This document shows positions 37,777 through 45,649 of a DNA stretch of 64,000 nt, piece after piece. The notes below the pieces were generated by a model. It searched no databases. It saw nothing but the letters and a program-made list of their open reading frames with translations, and was not told where the DNA came from. Source of the stretch: Clostridium prolinivorans. Lineage in GTDB: Bacteria; Bacillota; Clostridia; Clostridiales; Clostridiaceae. Positions within the stretch are counted from its first letter, which is position 1, and each line of letters starts with the position of its first letter. Location of the stretch: the NCBI RefSeq assembly GCF_004011155.1, contig NZ_RJWG01000002.1:236012-300011 (forward strand). The letters run 5' to 3'. A program made the translations under genes and the position numbers.

Positions 37777-38196
37777 TTAATTCATTGGCTTATGAGTTAC
37801 TTCAATATTATTATATTCACCATTAGCAAAATTTTTAATTTTTTCAACCATCCCTCTTGCCACTTCTGTTGATTCGCTTCTGGATGCTTTAAGTACATCT
37901 TCAAGATATTCAAATGCTATCCATGGATTTACACTTTCTCCACAAGTATATACATCTACAGAAGCATATCCATATTCAGGCCATGTATGGATTGTTAGAT
38001 GTGATTCTTGTATTATTACAGCACCACTAACTCCCCAGGGATTAAATTTATGAAAACAACTTGTGACTATAGTAGCATTAGCTCTTCTAGCCGCCTCGTT
38101 CATATATTCTTCTATTAATTCATGGTTTTTTAATACTTCTTTATCGCAGTTATAATATTCTATTAGAATATGTCTGCCAAGTTGTTCAATTTTCAT
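37777..38196 (-). CDS. speD: S-adenosylmethionine decarboxylase proenzyme (SpeH type)
   Basis: A 139-residue proenzyme that cleaves itself to form a pyruvoyl cofactor and decarboxylates SAM. The cleavage serine is Ser65 in IIQESHLTIHTWPEYGYASV; the conserved cysteine is in VDVYTCGES. The start at 38196 follows AAGGAGGG, giving MKIEQLGRHILIEYYNCD. Its stop is joined to the ribosome binding site of speE (ATTAATGGAGG). With speE it makes the spermidine pathway; ornithine or arginine decarboxylase is not in the window. Confidence 0.95.
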   Translation of the reverse strand: MKIEQLGRHILIEYYNCDKEVLKNHELIEEYMNEAARRANATIVTSCFHKFNPWGVSGAVIIQESHLTIHTWPEYGYASVDVYTCGESVNPWIAFEYLEDVLKASRSESTEVARGMVEKIKNFANGEYNNIEVTHKPMN

Positions 38197-38298
38197 AATA
38201 AATCCCTCCTTCAAAATAAGCAAAAAAAATTATCTATATATAGATACTTTTAAAATTAATATACCAACTTTATATAATTTTTATAAAAATATTTTAAA

Positions 38299-38321
38299 TT
38301 AGTTTAGTTATATTAAACTAA
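38299..38321 (-). promoter_or_regulatory. Inverted repeat upstream of speD
   Basis: TTAGTTTA and TAAACTAA (8-bp arms, 7-bp spacer) lie about 100 bp before speD. It could be an operator; no regulator is nearby. The rest of 38224-38524 shows nothing else recognisable. Confidence 0.3.
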
Positions 38322-38524
38322 GGGTTTATTTTTATTAAATACATATAAAAATATATCACATTTTGAATTTTTGTCAATAGTTTTTTTGCTTCACTTAAAA
38401 GATTTGTCATTGCTTAATATATAACGTTTAAAATTTTTATTGTATCAATATATACTTCTCAATTCTTAAAAATATTTTTGAAAGATATTTTATAATTTAT
38501 AGTATGTATTTAAAATTTTTTAAT

Positions 38525-39172
38525 TTATAAAATTCTAAAAATTCCATATATAAAAAATCCTAAACCCAATAATATCATAAATAGTATTAAAAATTTTTCA
38601 AAATATTTATCTTTCTTATCTGATATAAATTTTTTTGTTCCTTTTAATGCAGCTACATTTAATATTACAAGCCATGCAAACATACCTATTATAATAAAAA
38701 ATAAAAATAAATTATAATCAAAAGAGCTGTTTCCCGCAAATCTATGTATCAATGTTCCACTAATAGTAATCCAAAATGAATGTGTCATGGGATTTGTAAA
38801 AGCCATTAAAAATCCTTTTAAAACAGGCATAGAATCAAATTTATTAATATTTTCATAGTTTTTATTGTTATTATTATATTTTTTAAAATCTCCATAGGAA
38901 AAAATTATAATTAAAATCCCACAAATAATAAAAAATATTCCTTCTGTTCTTTTACTTTGATTAAGCAAATTAAACAATCCTACATTAATTAAAATAATAT
39001 CTACTGCATCTGAAAGTATAGATCCAAAAGCTATTAATAATCCTTTTCTTATACCACAATTTAATGTTTTTTTAATAGACTCAATTCCTGCAGGACCAAG
39101 AGGAATGGCAAAAGCTACTCCTGTAAAAAACCCTGACATTATTGCTCTTAAAAATATAAATAAATTTTTCAA
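38525..39172 (-). CDS. LysE/RhtB-family exporter
   Basis: A 215-residue inner-membrane protein with TTG start behind AAAGGAGC. The first helix ends AFAIPLGPAGIESIKKTL, the LysE-family signature. About six hydrophobic segments are visible (residues 5-30, 40-65, 75-92, 115-140, 150-175, 192-213). The family exports basic or other amino acids; the substrate cannot be told. It is flanked by unrelated operons and appears monocistronic. Confidence 0.85.
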   Translation of the reverse strand: MKNLFIFLRAIMSGFFTGVAFAIPLGPAGIESIKKTLNCGIRKGLLIAFGSILSDAVDIILINVGLFNLLNQSKRTEGIFFIICGILIIIFSYGDFKKYNNNNKNYENINKFDSMPVLKGFLMAFTNPMTHSFWITISGTLIHRFAGNSSFDYNLFLFFIIIGMFAWLVILNVAALKGTKKFISDKKDKYFEKFLILFMILLGLGFFIYGIFRIL

Positions 39173-39354
39173 AAAAAACAGCTCCTTTAATACATTCTTA
39201 TATATAGATATTTAAATATAATATAATTCCTTAATTATATTATAATAAAATATATAAATGCAATAATTTACAATATTTAGATATTGTAATTTTTTTAATA
39301 TATTTAATTTTTATTATGTTAAATAATATTTTCAGGTTTTATATAAATAAAAAT

Positions 39355-39398
39355 AAGCGGTAAATAACTATATCAACAAGATTAGATATTTACCGCTT
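39355..39398 (-). terminator. Terminator of the mannose-family PTS operon
   Basis: AAGCGGTAAATA and TATTTACCGCTT form a 12-bp stem, followed by ATTTTTATTT on the minus strand, 17 bp after the IID stop. Confidence 0.85.
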
Positions 39399-39415
39399 CA
39401 TATTTTATTTATATA

Positions 39416-40276
39416 CTATTTTAATACCCCTGTTGCAAATCCAATAATTCCTATTGCAAATAATCCAAAAATTATCCAAATAGCACTTACTTTTTTCTTT
39501 AAAAGCTTCATACATAAGAATGTTAATAATAATGGTACTAATCCAGGCATTAATTGATTTAAAATATCCTGAACTGTTGTTACTACAACTTTGCCATCCT
39601 GCATAGTTATTCTGGATATTTCTAAAGGTATGTTTACAGTAGTCCACTTAGAAACTAAAGCTCCCATTACAAATAATCCAAGTATAGAGGCTCCTTCTGT
39701 TAATTTTTGCAATCTATTTCCACTCATATCTTTAACAATATCTGTTCCTTTTTTATATCCGTAATTTACCCCAATCCATCTTATAGCTAAACGTATAGCA
39801 TTAAATATTACAAAGAATAATATAGGTCCTGCAATACTTCCTGTTAAAGCTATTGAAGCTCCTAATGCTGCAACTACAGGTCTTAATGTTCCCCAAAATA
39901 TTGGATCTCCAACTCCTGCTAAAGGTCCCATAAGCCCTATTTTAATACCATTTATAGCACCATCATCAATTGGAGCTCCATTTGCTCTTTCTTCTTCCAT
40001 AGCTGCTGTAACTCCAAGTATTGGTGCAGTTACAAAAGGCTGAGTATTAAAAAATTCAAGATGTCTTTTCATTGCTGCTTTTCTTTCTTCACCTTTATAT
40101 AATCTTTTTATTACAGGAACCATAGCAAAACAATATCCTAAAGCTTGCATTCTTTCAAAGTTCCAAGAAGCTTGATGAAAGTTAGAACGTATAAATACAT
40201 TTCTTAAGTCTTTTTTAGTTAATTTTAATTTTTCATTTGGATTTTTAACCTCTGAATTTTTAATTTCTGCGCTCAT
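39416..40276 (-). CDS. PTS mannose/fructose/sorbose-family IID component
   Basis: A 286-residue IID subunit of a mannose-class PTS permease. It has the family text NFERMQALGYCFAMVPVIKRLY, AMKRHLEFFNTQPFVTAPIL and GLMGPLAGVGDPIFWGTLRP. A C-terminal hydrophobic helix ends AIGIIGFATGVLK. It works with IIC to carry sugar across the membrane. Last gene of IIA-IIB-IIC-IID, 15 bp after IIC. Substrate within the family (mannose, fructose, sorbose, glucosamine and others) cannot be assigned. Confidence 0.94.
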   Translation of the reverse strand: MSAEIKNSEVKNPNEKLKLTKKDLRNVFIRSNFHQASWNFERMQALGYCFAMVPVIKRLYKGEERKAAMKRHLEFFNTQPFVTAPILGVTAAMEEERANGAPIDDGAINGIKIGLMGPLAGVGDPIFWGTLRPVVAALGASIALTGSIAGPILFFVIFNAIRLAIRWIGVNYGYKKGTDIVKDMSGNRLQKLTEGASILGLFVMGALVSKWTTVNIPLEISRITMQDGKVVVTTVQDILNQLMPGLVPLLLTFLCMKLLKKKVSAIWIIFGLFAIGIIGFATGVLK

Positions 40277-40291
40277 TCTTACTCCTCCCTT

Positions 40292-41110
40292 TTAATCATC
40301 TAATTCATCATCTAAATCGTCATCTAAATCGTCAGTAGCTGCCTTAATATTAGATACAGCAACCTTAGGCATATTGTATTTTGGATTTAATTGAATATAT
40401 ATTATAGCCATTACTGTTCCAAGAACTCCAAAAGCAACTAAATTAAAGTTTGTAAATGCAGCCACTACAAATCCTAAAAAGAAGAATGGCATTAAATATT
40501 TAGCTTCCATCATATTAATAACCATTGCATATCCAACAACAACTATAAATCCTCCAGCTACTTGAAGTCCACCAGTTATCCAAGATGGTATCGCATTTAA
40601 GAAAGATTGAACAGCTCCTGTTCCAACGAACATAGCTACAAGTAAAGATGGAATAGCTACACGTAAAGCTTGAATAAGAAGACCACTTAAATGCATTAAA
40701 TCTATGCCTCTAAGATTTCCTTCTTTAGCATAAGTGTCAGCTCTATGCTGTAATCCTACTGATAAAGTTCTTGCAAATATTGTTAATACTTGTCCTGCAG
40801 CAGCTATTGGAATAGCAACAGCTATACCTGTACCTATTGCTTGTTTACCGCCTATAACTAATATCGTAGAAATAATACTAGCTAAAGCTGCATCAGGAGC
40901 CATAGCAGCACCTATATTCATCCAACCTAAAGCCATCATCTCTAAAGTACCGCCAATAATAATACCTGTTTTTAGATCACCTAAAATAAGTCCTATTAGT
41001 GTACATGCAATTAATGGTCTGTGTGTTTGAAATTCATCCAAAACACTACCTGCACCACAAATACATGAAACTATAAAAATTAATATAATTTGTGTAACAC
41101 TTATAGACAT
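40292..41110 (-). CDS. PTS mannose/fructose/sorbose-family IIC component
   Basis: A 272-residue integral membrane subunit. Text such as DEFQTHRPLIACTLIGLILG, GTLEMMALGWMNIGAAMAPD and ASIISTILVI is typical of ManY-like IIC proteins. It has multiple hydrophobic helices. The extreme C-terminus is an acidic DDLDDDLDDELDD run encoded by a short repeated DNA motif, which is not a core family feature. It is separated from IIB by 134 bp containing a hairpin, unlike the tight spacing elsewhere in the operon. Confidence 0.94.
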   Translation of the reverse strand: MSISVTQIILIFIVSCICGAGSVLDEFQTHRPLIACTLIGLILGDLKTGIIIGGTLEMMALGWMNIGAAMAPDAALASIISTILVIGGKQAIGTGIAVAIPIAAAGQVLTIFARTLSVGLQHRADTYAKEGNLRGIDLMHLSGLLIQALRVAIPSLLVAMFVGTGAVQSFLNAIPSWITGGLQVAGGFIVVVGYAMVINMMEAKYLMPFFFLGFVVAAFTNFNLVAFGVLGTVMAIIYIQLNPKYNMPKVAVSNIKAATDDLDDDLDDELDD

Positions 41111-41181
41111 TGTATGTCCCCCTTTAATTTTATTTTTTTATTTATAAAATTTTATAAATAAACACATTTAAAATAGTATTT

Positions 41182-41225
41182 TTATAAGCAATTATTAAAA
41201 TGCTTGTTTTAACAATTGCTTATAA
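41182..41225 (-). other. Intercistronic hairpin between PTS IIB and IIC
   Basis: TTATAAGCAATT and AATTGCTTATAA form a 12-bp stem with a 20-nt loop in the 134-bp IIB-IIC gap. It has no T tract and may be an RNA processing or mRNA-stability structure. Confidence 0.5.
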
Positions 41226-41244
41226 TTATTATACAAGCTTAATA

Positions 41245-41721
41245 CTATTGAATTTTTGACATTAAATCAACTTTAGCATCAGTTATAACTTTTCTTATTT
41301 CTAATTCTATACCTTTTTCATGAAGCTTTTTAAAGGCTTCTATATCCTTTTCATCAACTGATACAGCACTAGTTATTTGCTTTTTCCCTTCTTTAAATGC
41401 CATTCCACCTATATTTACACTTTTTATATCAATTCCGCCTTCAACCATTCTTAAAACATCAGTTGGATTTGTGAATAATAAAAGTGCTCTATCATTTTCA
41501 TATTTAGGATTTTTGCATACTCTTATAGCTTTCTCTACATCTACAACACTTGCTTTAACTCCTGGAGGAGCTACTTGAACTAATAGTGTCTTTCTAATTT
41601 CATCTTTTGCAACATCATCATTGCATACAATTATTCTTTCACATTTAGTTTCTTTTGCCCAAACTGTTGCCACTTGACCATGGATTAATCTGTCATCAAT
41701 TCTTGCTAATACAATATTCAT
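41245..41721 (-). CDS. PTS mannose/fructose/sorbose-family IIB component
   Basis: A 158-residue phosphocarrier. The start at 41721 follows GAGGAGGAAT, 1 bp past the IIA stop, implying translational coupling. The phosphorylated His14 is in ARIDDRLIHGQVATVW. ALLLFTNPTDVLRMVEGG and INIGG-like text (KSVNIGGMAF) are also typical. It passes phosphate from IIA to the sugar during transport. Separate IIA and IIB genes (rather than a fused IIAB) resemble the Bacillus lev system. Confidence 0.94.
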   Translation of the reverse strand: MNIVLARIDDRLIHGQVATVWAKETKCERIIVCNDDVAKDEIRKTLLVQVAPPGVKASVVDVEKAIRVCKNPKYENDRALLLFTNPTDVLRMVEGGIDIKSVNIGGMAFKEGKKQITSAVSVDEKDIEAFKKLHEKGIELEIRKVITDAKVDLMSKIQ

Positions 41722-41722
41722 T

Positions 41723-42142
41723 TTATAATTCCTCCTCAACATATTGTGATAATGTTTCTTTTAAAGATTTTATTCCTTCAAGTCCTGCATTTTTTGCAGT
41801 ATTTACTAATTCTTCTAAATTTGAAAAACTTCTAGAGCCAAATGTTTCTAAGAGCATTGGTATATTTACTCCTGTAACTATATCCATATTTGAATTTTTA
41901 GCTGCTATCATAGCTGCTGCATTATAAGGACTTCCCCCAAATAAATCAACCATAAATAAAACACCATCTTCAGTATTTAAACTTTCAAGTTTTTGATTAT
42001 ATTTTTCTAATAAATTATCAGTATTTTCACCTGGTTCAAAAGTTACTGCATCTATGTTTTCCTGACTGCCAAATATCATTTCAGCAGATTTTATAAGTTC
42101 AGGTGCAGATTTTCCATGGGTTGCTACTATAATTGCTACCAT
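41723..42142 (-). CDS. PTS mannose/fructose/sorbose-family IIA component
   Basis: A 139-residue IIA domain protein. The start at 42142 follows GGAGGGAG. The phosphorylated His9 lies in MVAIIVATHGKSAPELI, and the second motif is FMVDLFGGSPYNAAA. It receives phosphate from HPr. It is the first gene of the PTS operon, directly behind the sigma-54 promoter at 42192-42207. Confidence 0.95.
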   Translation of the reverse strand: MVAIIVATHGKSAPELIKSAEMIFGSQENIDAVTFEPGENTDNLLEKYNQKLESLNTEDGVLFMVDLFGGSPYNAAAMIAAKNSNMDIVTGVNIPMLLETFGSRSFSNLEELVNTAKNAGLEGIKSLKETLSQYVEEEL

Positions 42143-42191
42143 TTTTTCTCCCTCCAATTATGTAATTGTTATTTAGTACACTATTTTATAT

Positions 42192-42207
42192 AGCAAAACA
42201 CGTGCCA
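42192..42207 (-). promoter_or_regulatory. Sigma-54 (-24/-12) promoter of the PTS operon
   Basis: On the minus strand TGGCAC-GTGTT-TTGCT matches the -24/-12 consensus TGGCAC-N5-TTGCA/T exactly in spacing. It lies 50 bp before the IIA start. The enhancer-binding activator is encoded just upstream. Confidence 0.9.
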
Positions 42208-42224
42208 AAATTGTGTATTAAAAA

Positions 42225-42264
42225 ACCTAAGGTATAGTAATCGTTATAAATCAATACCTTAGGT
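42225..42264 (-). terminator. Terminator of the LevR-type activator gene
   Basis: ACCTAAGGTAT and ATACCTTAGGT arms form a stem followed by TTTTTTAATAC on the minus strand, between the activator gene and the sigma-54 promoter. Confidence 0.85.
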
Positions 42265-42291
42265 CTATTATTTGTTTATTATTTGTTTATT

Positions 42292-42326
42292 ATTAATACA
42301 CTATTAAAAAATATTAATACACATTA
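42292..42326 (-). promoter_or_regulatory. Candidate upstream activator sites for the sigma-54 promoter
   Basis: ATTAATACAC occurs at 42292-42301 and again at 42313-42322, exactly 21 bp (two helical turns) apart and 85-120 bp upstream of the -24 element. The same half-site makes up the palindrome at 45178-45199 before the activator gene, which supports them as its binding sites. Confidence 0.65.
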
Positions 42327-42344
42327 TGGTATTTTTTAAATACA

Positions 42345-45128
42345 TTATTCCAGCATTTCTGCAATATAAAATAATTCATCTTCGCTTAATTTTAAATTTA
42401 AAGAGCTATTAATTACTTCATTTGCAGTTTCAAGACACCTTAATACATACGAATTAATTTTACTTTTATCCTGCTTATATATTAATCCATCTTTAATAAC
42501 CATTCTTTCTAATGCACATCCTGCATGTACAACAATTCTAATACGCATAGCATTATCAAAATCTTTTTTTAAATTTTCTTCTAATACACTTAGAAATTTC
42601 ATTAATACACTAATAATTTTACTTGGATTTAAAAAAGTTAAAAATTGTTTTAAACTGTCTTCGCATAATTCTTTTACAACTGTATTAGTATGTTTTGGTT
42701 TTAATTTAATATTTTTGTTTTCTATTATACTTGCTATTATTTCTTCACCATTTCCTCCAATTAAAGATTCTAGTGAAATAAATGGCGCATCAATTTTAGG
42801 ATTCATAATACCAATTGAAGCAATTATATTATACTTATTTTTTATAATCTCTATTTTTTTATTTAATTCTTTTACTCCTATGGGAATTATTTTAATTTCT
42901 TCATTAGTTAAATTAATAATTATATTTTCAACTAATTCTTTTAATTTTTCTGCTGTTCCTATTCCAGTAGAACAAATAGTAATTATAGCTTTTTCTTTAT
43001 CTTTATATTTTTCATTTTCTACTACTAAATTTCCATATCCCTTAAAATTCTTAAGGGAATCGTAAAGTGTATCTAAATCCATACCAAATAAATTAGACTT
43101 TCTAACAGCTTCAAGTACTACTGGAGTAGAAACCATATCAATAGTTTTTACTTTAATGCCAGTTTTTTCTGTAATTATAGTATCAAAATTAGCTAAAGAT
43201 CCCATATCTACTAATAATAAAATTCCCTTGCCTGTGTTTAATTCTTTGACTCTTTCAATTAATTGATCTAATATTTTTTTAGGGCTAACTTCAAGAGACA
43301 TATCAACAGCCTCAACTATACCTTCTCCTAAAAGTCTTTTAGCTACATTTACCATACTGCTGGCAGTGCTTGTCCCATGTGCTGCAACTATTATAGCTAC
43401 ACGATCTGTATTTTGATTTTCATCAATTGTATTTAATAATAAAGTTAAATAAACTAACTCTTCTTCTGGCACCAAAATATTATATCTTTCTTCAATAAGT
43501 CTTTTAATTTCTAATGAAATGTTAAATTCTTCAGGATTATCCTTAACTATATCTTCAATATTTGCATAATGAACAGGAGTTTTTGACTCAACTCTTTTCA
43601 TAAAAGAACTTAAATGAAGTCCTAATGCATATAAAAATCTTTCGCTTAACTTTTTATTAAACTTCTTTTCTATAAAACTTTTTACCTCTTGAGAAAATTT
43701 AAGAATATCTTCACTTATTATTTCTAATATTTTATCTCTTCCTGATGAAGTATTTTTAAATTTATCATAAAAACATTTTATGTGAATATTGATATCCGTA
43801 GTAATAAATTTTTTTATATACTCTTCATCTACTCCCTCTTCTTTTAATAATGCAGCCTTATCTTCTATTATTTTATAAAGATTAAAAGGAGGTTCATAAT
43901 CATCATCTTTTATTAAATTTTTACATCCAGTAGGTAAAATTATTAAATGAGATTTAACAAGTTCAGATATCTCCTCTATTTCTTCTCTTTTAGAACTTAA
44001 ATTAAATAAACCGCTCTTTATTTCAGGTGGCAGGGATTTAAAATCTATATTTATAAACTCTTTATTTTCTATACTATTTAAAAATCCCTTAGCACATACA
44101 AGCTGAATATTAGACTTTAATTGACCTATATTACCATAAGAAGCACTCCCTATAAGAGCTTTAACAGCATCAGCTTCAATTTTAATACTTTTATTTACTC
44201 TATGAGCTTCATTAGAAAGTAAAAATTTAACTATATCCAATCTATCTTTAATAGGACGTTCTTCAAAGCTTGGTATATTTATTATGATTGGTATTCTTCT
44301 TAAAAAAGTTTTTAATAGAGAAGATCCTGGCTCTTCAGTAGTTGCCCCTATAATAAGCACATTTGCTTTTCTTTTTCTTTCAGATTCTCCTAATTTATTA
44401 TAAGTACCGGTATCCATAAAATAAAATATCATTTCCTGACCTTCTGGAGGCAGCCTATGAATTTCATCTAAAAACAATATCCCATTATTAGCTTTTTCAA
44501 CTATGCCCTCTTTATCACTATCAGCTCCTGTAAAAGCACCTTTTATATGTCCAAAAATATGAGATATAAGAAGCTGAGGATTATTATAATAATCAGCACA
44601 ATTAAATACAATAAAAGGAGCATCTTCTTTCAATCTCTTTGTAAATTTAGCGTAATTATACATCATATTTGCAAAAAGTGTCTTACCAACACCAGTTTGT
44701 CCAACAATCAAGGTATGAAGTCCATTAGGCGGATATAATATAGCTGCCTTAGCTTGTTCAATTTGATTTTTTAATCCTGAATCTGCTCCAATAAGTGAAC
44801 TAAAAGGCGATGAATCAATATTTTCTGATTTTTCTTCTTTTATTAATTCATTAATATCTTCTAATTCATTAAAGCTTTTATCTAATTTATATCCAATAAT
44901 ATTTTCTACAGATTTTTTATCTATATATAGTACAGGTCTTCCTTTAATTTTTATAATTTTATCTTGTCTTAATAGTGTATTAAGTTCCATACTTACATTG
45001 TTACGCAAAATTCCTAATGCCTCTGAAATTTCACTTGCACTAAAGCCTTTATTTTCTTTTAAATCTTCTAATGTAAGAGCTTTAGATTTTTCAATTAAAT
45101 AATTATAAATTTTATCTATTCGCTTCAT
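42345..45128 (-). CDS. LevR/ManR-type sigma-54-dependent PTS regulator
   Basis: A 927-residue activator. The start at 45128 follows GGAGGTTAA. An N-terminal helix-turn-helix (residues 1-70) precedes a sigma-54 AAA+ domain with Walker A VGQTGVGKTLFANM, the sigma-54 contact loop GAFTGADSDKEG, and Walker B NGILFLDEIHRLP. Then come a PTS-regulation domain, a mannose-type EIIA domain (VAIIVAAHGTSTASS), an EIIB-like domain (IITICSTGIGTAEKL) and a second PRD (RIRIVVHAGCALERM). PRD phosphorylation by HPr or by the cognate EIIB is known to tune such regulators. It activates the adjacent PTS operon from upstream sites. Confidence 0.93.
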   Translation of the reverse strand: MKRIDKIYNYLIEKSKALTLEDLKENKGFSASEISEALGILRNNVSMELNTLLRQDKIIKIKGRPVLYIDKKSVENIIGYKLDKSFNELEDINELIKEEKSENIDSSPFSSLIGADSGLKNQIEQAKAAILYPPNGLHTLIVGQTGVGKTLFANMMYNYAKFTKRLKEDAPFIVFNCADYYNNPQLLISHIFGHIKGAFTGADSDKEGIVEKANNGILFLDEIHRLPPEGQEMIFYFMDTGTYNKLGESERKRKANVLIIGATTEEPGSSLLKTFLRRIPIIINIPSFEERPIKDRLDIVKFLLSNEAHRVNKSIKIEADAVKALIGSASYGNIGQLKSNIQLVCAKGFLNSIENKEFINIDFKSLPPEIKSGLFNLSSKREEIEEISELVKSHLIILPTGCKNLIKDDDYEPPFNLYKIIEDKAALLKEEGVDEEYIKKFITTDINIHIKCFYDKFKNTSSGRDKILEIISEDILKFSQEVKSFIEKKFNKKLSERFLYALGLHLSSFMKRVESKTPVHYANIEDIVKDNPEEFNISLEIKRLIEERYNILVPEEELVYLTLLLNTIDENQNTDRVAIIVAAHGTSTASSMVNVAKRLLGEGIVEAVDMSLEVSPKKILDQLIERVKELNTGKGILLLVDMGSLANFDTIITEKTGIKVKTIDMVSTPVVLEAVRKSNLFGMDLDTLYDSLKNFKGYGNLVVENEKYKDKEKAIITICSTGIGTAEKLKELVENIIINLTNEEIKIIPIGVKELNKKIEIIKNKYNIIASIGIMNPKIDAPFISLESLIGGNGEEIIASIIENKNIKLKPKHTNTVVKELCEDSLKQFLTFLNPSKIISVLMKFLSVLEENLKKDFDNAMRIRIVVHAGCALERMVIKDGLIYKQDKSKINSYVLRCLETANEVINSSLNLKLSEDELFYIAEMLE

Positions 45129-45177
45129 AAGTTTAACCTCCATTATAGAGAGCATTTACAATAAGTAATACTGTATA

Positions 45178-45199
45178 ATTAGTGTATTAATACACTAAT
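45178..45199 (-). promoter_or_regulatory. Perfect palindrome upstream of the activator gene (autoregulatory site)
   Basis: A 22-bp perfect palindrome with half-site ATTAGTGTATT, 50-70 bp before the activator ATG. Its core GTGTATTAATACAC comprises two of the half-sites found near the PTS sigma-54 promoter. Confidence 0.65.
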
Positions 45200-45351
45200 A
45201 TTATAACATATTATATAAATTGTGTAAAAACTAAATATTATTATGTACTTTTTTAAATTTAAATTAGTAAAATCTATTCTTATTTTTATTTGATAAATAT
45301 TATTAATATATTAAAATTCTTTATACTTTCTTTATATAAATAGAAACAATC

Positions 45352-45368
45352 TTAACACAATCTTAATA
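45352..45368 (+). promoter_or_regulatory. Candidate KdpE direct-repeat site
   Basis: TTAACA (45352-45357) and TTAATA (45363-45368), each preceded by ATC, are spaced 11 bp apart. This is the direct-repeat geometry used by OmpR/PhoB-class regulators such as KdpE. They lie 50-70 bp before the first kdp ORF. Confidence 0.45.
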
Positions 45369-45419
45369 CTTAAAATGTTATTATTTAAATTTGAAAAATA
45401 AGCTAGGAGGTATCTAGTT

Positions 45420-45524
45420 ATGAAAGATGCACTTTTTATAGTATCATTATTAATTTGTTTTATTTCAATTAAATTATTTATAAATTGGTGTGATAAACAG
45501 ATTATAAAAAACAATAATAAATAA
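45420..45524 (+). CDS. 34-residue membrane peptide at the start of the kdp operon
   Basis: An ORF with a strong AGGAGG site encodes MKDALFIVSLLICFISIKLF followed by INWCDKQIIKNNNK: one transmembrane helix and a basic tail. It is 17 bp before kdpF. Clostridium acetobutylicum has extra small ORFs (named kdpZ and kdpY) ahead of kdpA, and this probably corresponds to kdpZ. Its role is unknown. It is too short for standard gene callers. Confidence 0.7.
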   Translation: MKDALFIVSLLICFISIKLFINWCDKQIIKNNNK

Positions 45525-45541
45525 TGTTTGGAGGTAAGCAT

Positions 45542-45619
45542 ATGTGGATTTTAATAATTATTATAGTATTACTTTTTTTATATCTTACTTATGCATTATT
45601 TAACCCTGAAAAATTTTAA
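45542..45619 (+). CDS. kdpF: KdpF, small subunit of the K+-transporting ATPase
   Basis: A 25-residue hydrophobic peptide, MWILIIIIVLLFLYLTYALF then NPEKF. The C-terminal LF-x-PE-x-F pattern is characteristic of KdpF, which stabilises the KdpABC complex with one membrane helix. It has a TTGGAGG ribosome binding site and lies 30 bp before kdpA. Confidence 0.9.
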   Translation: MWILIIIIVLLFLYLTYALFNPEKF

Positions 45620-45649
45620 TTAAGGTTTAAAAATAGGGAGGAAAAATAT

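Noticed and set aside
39405..39647. An 80-codon ORF overlapping the IID gene
   Set aside because: Out-of-frame shadow of the PTS IID 3' end; composition unlike a real protein.
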